A DNA stretch of 64,000 nt. It comes from Isoetes taiwanensis (taxonomy: Eukaryota > Streptophyta > Lycopodiopsida > Isoetales > Isoetaceae). A program made the translations under genes and the position numbers. This document shows positions 54,787-64,000 of the stretch, in pieces. The DNA lies in assembly GCA_021234155.1 (NCBI GenBank), contig JAJEKV010000056.1:2403330-2467329 (forward strand). Reading direction: 5' to 3'. The notes under the pieces were generated by a model. It saw only the letters and a list, made by a program, of their open reading frames with translations, made no database searches and had not been told where the DNA came from. Position 1 is the first letter of the stretch, and each line of letters starts with the position of its first letter.

Positions 54787-57410
54787 ATGAAACCCAATTC
54801 CTCTCCCCGTTCAATTTACAGAGCCATTGATGCAGCAAGGAAGAGAGATCAGAGGCAGAGATTGTATGCAAAGAAGGTAGCAATGAAGAAGAATTCCCCT
54901 TCTAAAGATTCGCCTTCAAAGACGAATAAGAAATTGAGACTGAGTGACCGCAGAATAAGAGAAATTTCAGGAGAAATTTATGAAGTATTCAACCAAATTA
55001 GTACAAATGTTGATGACAATGACAAAGGCCGCATCATTGACAGTCTTCTTTGGAGGGCAAGAGATTTACCAATTGCTTCTATAAAGAAATCTAAGCAAAA
55101 TTACTATGGTCGAGCAAATGGTGAAGAATTTGAAGGAAACAATGCAAGAACATAAGTTTGAGAGGAATTATGACATGCTTCGGGGCAAGGAAGTCCACCT
55201 CCGATAATGGCAGCAAGCAGTACAAATGGTGTCAAGCCATTGAATCAAGCAGAAGGGCCGATTGCTCAAGATCCCCAGAAAAACAATTTCAAATGCTTTT
55301 CAAAGAAGGGTGCAAGCTAACAAAGGGGAAGGACCTTGGTCAATGTTTAGGAGGAGGAAGCGGATGGATAGCATGTTAGATCACAATAGAGAAGCTGTTA
55401 TCAAGTTCTGGACAGAAAACACAAGAGTTTCTCCATACAAGAAAGACGGAGGAAGTATGTATCGAGACGTAAATAAAGATGGAACATCCAATTCACCTTC
55501 TTGAAGTCAGCCAAGTAAGTATTCATCCTATATTGTAGGGTTCATTATATGTAGCATTTATTTGGCATTCACACGATTTCCCTACAGTTGCAATTCTACC
55601 TCAGGTTTAGAGAGGAGAATCCTCATATCAAAATTGCATTGCAGACTTTTGAGAGGTTGAAACCTAGTTTTGTAAGGAGGATGCGTGAGAGGCATACATG
55701 CTGTTGCATTTACCACTTGAAATTTGAATACATCATGCAAGGATTGAACAGCCTGAGAAAATCGGGTGGAGTTCATGACAATTGCAACCGCCATCGTGGA
55801 GATTTGTGGCCCGGCCCGTAATGTGCAGCCAAGGAGCATACAATCAAGTGTACCAAAAGATTTATGGAGACAAGTGGTCCGGCAAAAAAGGTGATGATGA
55901 GGAGTGGTTTGATCATAACCGCTTGATGTTGGCGTGTAAAAAAATGTGGGTTGGATAGAATTAGAAAATGTCCACAGAAATGGATGGCACGGGTTCAAGA
56001 CTAGTTACTTGGAAGACATTTGAAAAGCAACCCGTGGATCGTGACAGAGAATTCAGGGGATCCAAGAAAGGCTTTGAGGTACAAACCCGCCTTGAGATTA
56101 GTACGTATGACGAAGTCCCAAAGAATTTCAAGAGGAAGTGAAGAAGGTAATATCAGATTTTGTTCCACACAATTACATAGCACATTGGCGCCAATCAGGT
56201 TTTAAACAAAGTGTGTCATCATTTCGGAAGATACAATTGTATCCATTATTGACTTTGCAGAAAATTACAAAGATCAAGATCCGAATGAGCCCCGACAATG
56301 CACCGCATACGCACCAAGTTTCTATACTTGTTCACATAACATATAGGCATGACAAAAGTGCTGATATTCCTGTTCCTGTGCAGACAAGAAGACTGTCCAA
56401 AGAAGAGAAAAAAGAACAGAAGGTTGGAGCAGATCAGGAATAGACTCAACAACGGTAGGAAGATCATAAAAGAGACTCACTTTTACATTTCTGATGATAA
56501 AGTGCATGACTCATTATTTGTGGAACACTGCCTACAAAAGCATGTTGCATGGCTTAAGGAAACAGAAATAGAGTATGAGAAGCATTAGTTTTGGAGTGAT
56601 GGTCGCTCATCACAATTCAAGTCGAAAACCTTTTTTTTTTTAGGCGTGTACTTCACAATCAATGACAAGGAAATAGTGTGGAACTACTTTGCAACGCCAT
56701 GGTAAAGGTGAACATGATGGTGCAGTGTGCCAAGTATCAAAAGGCTGCTAAGTAAGGAACAACTCAAACCCAATGGTGTGCAACTGAGGCATGCTAAAGA
56801 TATTGTAAAATTTCTGTGTACATATTTCAGCAGTCTACCAGTCGATGAAACAGATGAGATCAAAAGATATTTTTGGGAAATTGAACCTGCTGTTGTGGCA
56901 AACATGGAAGAATATGAAATTGAAACACTCAAAGGCACAAAGAAGATTCATCAGATCGGACCATGCCAGCCAGGACTAGACCAAACAGGCTTGCTCATAG
57001 ATGCCCTCATGTTTCGCCGCTTTTGCATGGATCATAATTGGGACTCGTGATCAATACGTAGATTAGGAAAGTGGGAGGTAACCCAACTTAAAACCGTGAG
57101 TTGAGAAGAAAAAGGAGACTCTTGAACAAGCCAATGAATGGATCAGTAATTTGGTAGAAGTAGGTGACAATTTTGCAGTGAATGCTGAGGTAGACAATTC
57201 AGAGGGTGTGGACTTCTACATCCTCAAGTGCACAGAACCCAAATGCACACTTGAAGATTCATACAAAGATGGATGGGGGCAAAAATTTGGAGTGCATGAG
57301 GTTATCTTAAGTGGATTGTATTATCAATTCTTGGGTAATTTCAAGTATATGTTGCTCACTAAACAACCCGGCCTCCTCAGCACAGCCATGTGTGGTAAGA
57401 TATCCTAAAA
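54787..57410 (+). pseudogene. Decayed DDE transposase-like gene with DFAENY motif
   Basis: Fragments in several plus-strand frames line up in order. There is a basic N-terminal part (54787-55155, KLRLSDRRIREISGEIYEVF). Next comes FYLRFREENPHIKIALQTFERLKPSFV with CCCIYHLKFEYIM (55588-55790). Then HNYIAHWRQSGFKQSVSSF and IIDFAENYKDQDPNEPRQCT (about 56160-56310), FWSDGRSSQFKS (about 56588-56625), and ATPW.KGEHDGAVCQVSK with AKDIVKFL (56690-56820). The pairing of DFAENY with SDG.SSQFK and a GKG.HDG block is known to me from a eukaryotic transposase-like family whose name I cannot fix. Frameshifts and stops separate the parts, so the copy is dead. Ends and inverted repeats were not found. Confidence 0.55.
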
Positions 57411-57992
57411 TTGATATGGAAAAAGTAGAAGGCACAGACATGTGTACAGAATTTCACAGAGACCCATGAAAAAATTATGGTCGGTCTCCCAATAACAATG
57501 TAATTGTTTGACACTTAACTAAATTGATGTTATTCTTTTCAAGTGATTTGTTGTTCCAAAGACCTAAGCATGTAAGCACATATTTTTATATATATTAACA
57601 ATAGTGAGGATGCACAAGGGTGGTGTGCATGGACACGCATTCCGAATGAAGATTGAATTGTTGTTTATAAGAATGTAGATTTGTGACATTGGAATAAGGT
57701 TCAATTATTTATTTTGGTACCATCACTATCCCAACATTCTTGGCAAAAATATATTTGTCAAAGGCGTTTCCTCGATGTGACATGTGTCAATTCGAGTAGT
57801 CATAATGAAATATTGCAGCCTGGTTACTTAATTAATTGTTCCGGCGCTGCGTGTGAGGTTTATCGTGCAATCGCGCCTAAGCCGCAGACTTAAGCAAGAG
57901 GCCCACAAGCTCACGCCCGCCTCTACAAGCTCTCCTCGGCCAATTCCTCCTCACTCTCCCCCAATCCAAGATTCCTCCCAATCCTCCCAAGC

Positions 57993-58563
57993 ATGAAGCG
58001 AGCACATAGCGAGGCCCTCCAGGTCACCTCGGCGGCGCTTACTAAAGCGTCGAGAGGTGTTCCCTCCACTCTTCCCGCCTCTGCCGGAGGTGCTTGCTGC
58101 CTCCCCACTCTCGCTGCCTCCTCTCCCGCCCACTCTACCCCCTCCCGGTTTGAGTCGATTTCGATTCCTCATTTTCTCGATTCCTATGAGGAATCAGAAA
58201 ATGAGGAATCGGAAATGAATTCGCAAGAATATGTCACCGCCGTGATGCAGGGATGGATAGGCGAAGAAGAAGAAGAGGAAGAGGAAGAGGAAGAGGAAGA
58301 GGAAGAGGAAGACGGGAAGACGAAGCCGACTTGGAGGAGCTCGTGGCTTTCCTTAAAGGTACATGCAAATTTTCATTTGTTTTCTGCTTTCATTTTTTCG
58401 CTTGTTTAATCTTCGCTTGTTTAATTTTTCGCTTGTTTCATTTGTTGCGGATGGAGAATGAATGCAGGAGCAGATGAAGATGAAGAAGACACCCCTTGAA
58501 GAAGACACCCCCCTTGAAGAAGACACCCCCTTGAAGAAGACACCCAAGAAGACACCCCTTTGA
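57993..58563 (+). CDS. Hypothetical acidic protein, two exons
   Basis: Exon 1 (57993-58358) starts MKRAHSEALQ and ends in a long Glu run and WLSLK at a donor AAAG|GTACAT. An acceptor ATGCAG at 58467 leads, in phase, to exon 2 (58468-58563). That encodes repeats of PLEEDT and KKTP and stops at TGA. The product would be about 153 residues. The second exon is a 17-bp minisatellite (CTTGAAGAAGACACCCC-like), so both repeats may be accidental. An upstream GC-rich, pyrimidine-rich region could be a promoter or 5' UTR. No family is recognised. Confidence 0.35.
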
Positions 58564-59269
58564 AGAATACACTGGCCTCAGGGCCAAAATTTTGTAAAAA
58601 TTTTGTAAAAATTTTGTACATTGGCCTAATGGCCTTTTTTTTTTAAAAAATCTTGTTTACCATCAAACTTTGTTGTAACTTTGTTTCTTGTTTCATTGAG
58701 ATCTCTTCTTCTTCATCTATGAAATGTTATTTTTGTCTATCTATCAAATTTATGAAGTTCAATTCTCGCAAAATTCCATTCAGATTCTCGCTTGAATGTG
58801 TTCGCTCTAGCTCTTTCATTAGTTTCAAACACTAAGCATTTTAATCACTTTTCAAGAAGGCCGCTGAGTAAGCAATCGAACACACGAGCACTTATGCAAT
58901 AAACAGCCTACCTTTAAACAGTTATATGGCTTAACAATAAGCACTGCACCTTACCTGCATGACAGTAAGCACATGATGACATTAAGCAACTACATAAAAG
59001 TATCTGTCACTGCAAGACAATAAGCAGTATCTGCCATTAAGACTCAAACCATAGCACTTGCAGCAATTTTTTTTTTAAGCACTTGATAAGTTTTAAGCAT
59101 CCCTTTCAACAAGATTGAAGTATATATAAACAATATAGCAAAAACTTATAGACAAGTCTGCATTGAACTACATAAACAATATAGCAAAAACATTCTTAAA
59201 TTAAGATAAAGATGGTACATGAAAAGTGTAGGATTCCTTGGCCTAAATAAATGACAAACGTACCAATAA
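58564..59269. other. No gene recognised
   Basis: This is AT-rich sequence downstream of the hypothetical gene. A duplicated ATAAACAATATAGCAAAAAC occurs near 59125 and 59170. Confidence 0.4.
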
Positions 59270-60028
59270 TCATGGAGAATGACAAGCGCCATCACCATAA
59301 ACCTTCTCCAATTCCTCCTTCACAAACCCAGCAGAATCAAGAATCGTTTTCGTGAAAAGTCTTTCCAAGCATAGCTTCATAATCTTTCTATCTGTCTTAG
59401 GCCAAGGCTTGTATCTATGTGTATTCTTCACCAAGAACTTCATTTCTTCCTCGGTCCTTGGCCTCAGATTTCTTCTATCTTTGGGGTGAGTACCGGTAGC
59501 ACTTCATCATGGACATCCATCTTGAATGCAAAAATACCCTTGAGAAATTTCCGGGGACTGCTAAGGTAAGACTTGTACAATGAATCATCAAGAAGCAAAG
59601 TCTTACCCGAGAATCTTGGGTATGACTCATATATTTTCCCAAGTGGTTTCATCTTGACCGACAGCCGGGTTTGTTAGGGTGGTGAAAACCGGTTCGCACA
59701 CATTTTTCTCCTGTCCCCATACAAATTCAAATCGTCCCTCAAATCTGGACATAGTACTTGCAAAGACATCTTCCACATTGGAGAGTTGCATTGATGACCA
59801 TATACCAACACAACACTTCAGAACAAAGTCTTCAAGAAGAACACCGCTTCGGGTCCGAATATCACTTTCTTTACGCTAGTGTATGTCATTGTCAATCCCC
59901 TTCCAAGCGTATGTGTTCATTTGCACCAAATGTTTTTACCAACACACCATTTAAATCCAAGACAATGAGTTTATCTTTGGTCGGCAAATCAATATTTAGT
60001 ACGCGTGGAACATCCCGAATACCTACAC
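59270..60028 (-). pseudogene. FCP1/NIF-type phosphatase-like domain, frameshifted
   Basis: After an acceptor-like TTGTGTAG at about 60028, the minus strand encodes KLIVLDLNGVLV, which corresponds to the DLDGTL catalytic motif with Asn replacing the second Asp. It continues with CCVGIWSSM...VEDVF and FEFVWGQEK, then IYESYPRFSGKTLLLDDSLYKSYL, and the C-terminal RPRTEEEMKFLVKNTHRYKPW ending at TGA 59270. These are the ordered blocks of plant FCP1/NLI-interacting phosphatase-like proteins. Three frame breaks are visible: TGA after EGD, a shift near 59655, and one near 59465. The loss of the catalytic Asp and the breaks argue for a pseudogene. Confidence 0.6.
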
Positions 60029-60436
60029 AACAGAATTACTACATGAATAAATAGATGAAGATGAAAATGAAAAATGGGTTGAATGTGGAAACCTTTTCAG
60101 ATCAACAAAGCAGGATTCTCCGACCTAACAGAATGAACTGGTAATCCTACAGTGAATGCAACAAAAGAAAATCAATAATATTCAATGTTTTAATCAACAC
60201 TAAGTTGTGGCCTTCTTGCCCAACAATGCCCATACCCCCTTTCCAGGGTTAGTAATGGCAGCAATCACTTGTTGAAGATCGCTCACCAAACTTGAGGGCC
60301 CCGATTCTGCATTTTCTTCGTAACACACTTCGATATGTGTGGTGTCATGATTGAGACCGCTTCCCGTGATCTTTTGCATAGCTACTTCTTGTTCTCTTTC
60401 TTGTAGCCCTGAACAACTACTTTGCTATCCTCCAGC

Positions 60437-61300
60437 TTACCCCTTTTGTTCTTCCTCGCCCTTTCCTTTCTGCAAATATTCAGCCAAGTTGCCCTCATCC
60501 GATGGAATTACTCCCTCAACTTCCTTAGGTGCTTCAGTGTGTACAATCGGGTCTGTTGTTTTTTCCACAACTGGTGTTGTGTTTACAGCTTCTTCTATAG
60601 CTTCTTGGACAGCTTCTTGGACTGGTGGTGGTGGTTCTGCTGTTGCAATCAAATCAGTCACAATTGACTGTACTCCTATAGGACTTTGCAGGTGTTGTGC
60701 ATCTTCAAATGGCACCATTGTCCTTCTTTGAACCCTCAACGGTGAGACCTCAATTGCAGGACGGATTAACACATCCTTTTTTGGTGTACTATTTGAAGCA
60801 CCTGCAACATGGCCAAAACCTAGCTCGTCAAATACACCCTCTGGCACCTTTCCAGGGCAACCATGAATACATTGTCCTCCTCTCAACAATGAACAACAAG
60901 CTATATGATACTCATGTTGGCAATTCAGTGCTAAACTTAACCTGTAAGCTTTAGTGAATTCCAGACCACATGCCGAACATGTATAAAATGAATCTTCCAC
61001 TAGCAACTTATCTCGTATAATAGTAGAGATGCTAAATGTTGCAGGAGTATCCATTTTCAGCTTCCACAAATTGTTTATGTAGAAATGCAGAAGTCTCTGT
61101 TCTTCTTCGAGAACTTTTAACTCCTCCTCAAGTTTGAGTTTACGTTTGACCTGCTCATTAACAGATGTAGGGTTCATTGCTTTTTGTACCTTGTTCCCGT
61201 GCCAAGTTTCCATCCGACACCGCTCCAAATCTTTAATTTCTGCCTCCAACTCACATGTTGGATTAAGCTTGAACTCCTCCCCGTTTTGTAGCCAAATCAT
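60437..61300 (-). CDS. Unrecognised protein with coiled coil and RING-like Cys/His cluster
   Basis: The open frame has 287 codons. Residues 20-85 are strongly helical and charged (coiled-coil-like, VKRKLKLEEELKVLEEEQRLL). A cluster CSACGLEF...LNCQHEYHIACCSLL...QCIHGC follows and looks like a RING or related zinc finger. The tail is acidic and rich in Pro, Val and Glu. The end runs into a good donor (AAAAGGG|GTAAGC) and TAA. It may therefore be an exon, possibly of the same locus as the FCP1-like domain 400 bp further on. Upstream, the frame GDWKISFTYHKEWKAVGSELKG continues to about 61440 beyond a stop, so the gene may be partly decayed. Confidence 0.4.
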   Translation of the reverse strand: MIWLQNGEEFKLNPTCELEAEIKDLERCRMETWHGNKVQKAMNPTSVNEQVKRKLKLEEELKVLEEEQRLLHFYINNLWKLKMDTPATFSISTIIRDKLLVEDSFYTCSACGLEFTKAYRLSLALNCQHEYHIACCSLLRGGQCIHGCPGKVPEGVFDELGFGHVAGASNSTPKKDVLIRPAIEVSPLRVQRRTMVPFEDAQHLQSPIGVQSIVTDLIATAEPPPPVQEAVQEAIEEAVNTTPVVEKTTDPIVHTEAPKEVEGVIPSDEGNLAEYLQKGKGEEEQKG

Positions 61301-61576
61301 TTGTGGCCTGTCTTAAAACCGTTGTCGCCCTCTTCCAACATCATTTTTTTTACGTAATTCGGAGGCCTTCTCATTGCCTTTCAGCTCACTTCCCACCGCC
61401 TTCCATTCTTTGTGATAAGTAAAACTGATTTTCCAATCTCCTGATTGCATTCTCTAAGGTTTTATGTTTTCATCACATGCACCGACCTCATTTGATCCAA
61501 ATTGCCACCTTTGGCTTTGCCTTCATTTCCGCTTTTCCTAACATGTGCTACAACATCCGCCTCTGCTTTTACTTGT

Positions 61577-62040
61577 CTATTGTTGTGGTATCTTTGACAT
61601 TGCACAAACAAATGCAGCCCAGCTTTTACTTTGTGTTCCTCGGTGCAAGTATTGATCTAGTGCAATTTTCAAACGCAGTGCCAAGGGCCAGTTTGCTTTC
61701 TTACTTCTTTGTTGTGACAATTCTTGTAGATTTTTTTTTTTTTTCGTAGTGTTTCCAACTTCTCTTGAAGATGCTCCTTTGCACAGTGCCATTTTATCTT
61801 TCCCTTGTTCAACTTCTTTGTCCAAACAGAATCCCAATCTCGATCCGTGACATTATTTTCCAACCAAGCTTCTTCCTCGTGGGGCTTCACCCCCGAATTG
61901 CACAGACCTCTGATGGTGTGAAAATCATCCGCGCTCCATGCCTCCATCGTCAACAGTGAAACACTGATCTGAGTTTTCGCGCCCAGGGGGAAAGGAGGGA
62001 GAAGGGCGTGACGGGCTTCGACGTCCGCGAGTTTCAGCAC
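61577..62040 (-). pseudogene. Unrecognised, frame-broken ORF upstream of the RING-like ORF
   Basis: It encodes EAWSADDFHTIRGLCNSGVK and DRDWDSVWTKKLNKGKIKWHCAKEHL. After an A-rich run near 61730 the reading continues in another frame (KKANWPLALRLKIALDQYLHR). The frame change at the A run suggests an indel. No family is assigned. It could be the 5' part of the locus at 59.3-61.3 kb. Confidence 0.3.
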
Positions 62041-64000
62041 TTAAAGTGCTTAAACGCTTCGCCAAAAGTTGTACCCCACTAGCGATTTTACACCCGGATG
62101 CATGGTGCATCTAACTTTTGCAATAGCATACAATCTACATAAGAAAAGCGAGCAGGTTAATTGGTTGAGTTTTAAGAGTAGCATGAAATGGAAAAGTACC
62201 AAAATGCCTTGCAACAAGCATAAGCAAAAAACAAAGCTAATTGTTCAAAGAAACATAAACAGCCAGGGTCATCACCACCTACTGGCGATAGGAGTGAAAA
62301 TAAAAGTGAGGCGGCCAAGAATTGTAGAGCTACCCCTTCTAGAGTTCGTGTATTGAACGTGACAAACAGAACAAAAAAGCAGATTGATGTAAAACCAATG
62401 CGCAGAGAGAAAGCAAAGACTTCTACTGAATTGGATATTTCTTCAACAAGTAGAAGAAACTAAACTTGCTCTTAAATGAGGTTATTAGATTGATTGAATA
62501 GGAGTAAGCATGTTCTGTATTTGTAGCTGTTGTATTCGTGATGTGATGGTGAATAAATTGACGTCCTTCAATTAAAAAAATAAAAAATAAAAAAAAATGT
62601 TCTGTATTTGTTGTAATATGTAATATATAGTTTGACAGATGTGATAGTTTATGTTAATGTGTGGTTTGTCAAATGTGGTATGGTGATTAAATGAAAACTT
62701 CAATAATAGAAAGACTATATCCATGATATTCCACGAAATAGAAACACGTTCGCTTCGCAACATTTCTTCAAATACTTGTTGTGCCTTCCCACCCATTGGA
62801 CATAATTGTCTTCTATGACACTATTTTGAGATAAACCAATATGTTGAATACATTCTATACATCTCAACAGTTCCATATTACATTACATGATACTACATTA
62901 TTCTCAGACATGTTATGACATCATCTACATCATGTTGACAACATAGGTGAAATAAAGCTCCCCCAAGAGTATGTTTGAGATTTTGATCTTGCACTCATTC
63001 AAACCACAAGCTATAGTTCTACAACTATCATGTGCCACACTGGTGGCCATCATATATTTTCTAGTAAACATTTGCTAGATCACTCTCCTACTTTCTAAGT
63101 ATTTTCTTTTCCTTCTGATGAAATGACTAAACCAGCTTTTGCTATTGCAAGCATGATTTCATTAGAATGATGTATGTCTGAAAATATACCAAAGAAGGCA
63201 AGTGGATAAATTACTCAATGCTGCAAATAGCTTACAAAATGAAAAAATAGACTAATCTTAGTTTGCAGCAGAATCTTGTTTAAGTCTAAATATAAATACA
63301 AATCACTTGTGTCATGGAATCAAAAATTTAAGGATTCATTAGCATATGAACAGAATTTAATTATAAACAGACAGGAACAAATTTTGAGCAAGATTGCTTT
63401 GCCCATGAACATGGATGAATGACATGCTAAAAGACCAATTACTTGTGACAAATGGCATATCAGTGGGCAAGATCGTTTAGATACCTTGTATAAATTACCA
63501 TTCTTGGAAGCAAAATACCTCAGTGAAACCCAGCATTGGAGGAACAAGATGAATCTTGTTGACAGTTTGGTCAGACTCGAGATGTGCATGTGTTCAGATT
63601 AATTGTAGTTAAAAGCATATAACAGCACAATACTCAAAGTGCAGAAAGGAAATGATATTATGCAGCTGCATTTGATAAAGTTACAATGGAACAACGAAAG
63701 AAATTTCGCATTTAAGAAGTTCAGCTCTTGATGCATCTTTGAGTTGGGATTTTTATTTTGGAAGTCTTTCCAGTTTTCTTCGGTCACCATATAACTCTCT
63801 GTAACTTCGTAGACTACAAAGTGGCATGCAAGCTTTAAAGAAATAACTTTTAGGAGATACCTTAGTGTCCGTGTTCCTTGTGTTTTAGGAAAAGACCCAC
63901 TGCAAGAGAATATATAGACTCCTTCTAGAAATAATCCTAACCACCAATGGCAAGAAGGGAAAACTCACAAAAAGAAGGCCTCGCAATGCAAAATCCTTTA
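62041..64000. other. No gene recognised
   Basis: AT-rich sequence with short ORFs only. I see no domain or clear repeat. Confidence 0.4.

Overview
The window looks like nuclear DNA of a land plant, most probably a fern or another seed-free vascular plant. The grounds are: a long, intron-poor, fern-style PLS-type pentatricopeptide (PPR) gene; a plant TH2-type HAD phosphatase; several plant transposon families (Ty3/chromovirus, Copia, LINE-like, hAT, CACTA-like, tRNA-derived heads); and very low gene density with long AT-rich spacers. The organism call is inferred from family style; no species-specific marker was seen.

Layout. (1) 1258-16166 is one composite LTR retrotransposon flanked by a 5-bp duplication (CATAA). 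The main element lies on the minus strand with 3' LTR, polypurine tract, pol (integrase with chromodomain; RNase H, reverse transcriptase, protease), gag, four additional ORFs upstream of gag, a leader, an initiator-tRNA-Met primer site and a truncated 5' LTR. The broken 5' LTR is fused head to head to an inverted second 3' end (UTR, polypurine tract, LTR), so the insertion ends in the same LTR terminus on both sides. (2) 19470-21811 is a truncated, diverged relative (LTR, primer site, leader) next to a fragment of another Ty3-type element. (3) 22.7-38.5 kb is a repeat-rich block. It holds a decayed hAT transposase gene (23953-26657), four copies of a structured hairpin element with a covarying 10-nt helix, a 2.2-kb direct duplication and four TTC tracts that sit at duplication borders. 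(4) 39.6-42.9 kb holds a CACTA-like end and a 2.3-kb inverted-repeat element. That element ends about 70 bp before an intact HAD phosphatase gene (42964-43818). (5) A PPR gene lies at 45291-48002 on the minus strand. (6) 49-64 kb is mostly decayed elements and pseudogenes: a LINE-like insertion with target duplications, a CACTA-like end, a Copia 3' end, a DDE transposase-like pseudogene with a DFAENY motif, a small two-exon hypothetical gene, an FCP1/NIF phosphatase-like pseudogene, and a RING-like coiled-coil ORF.

The most striking item is the first ORF of the retrotransposon (10725-11975, minus). It encodes a 416-residue protein whose last 100 residues are an almost intact histone H3 core, fused to a novel N-terminal region that keeps an isolated ARKS motif. 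Two further upstream ORFs contain segments that can be laid over H4, H2A and H2B with histone-fold-like spacing, but these three resemblances are weak. The working hypothesis is a chromovirus that carries its own nucleosome components besides its chromodomain integrase. Only the H3 part is firmly supported by the sequence.
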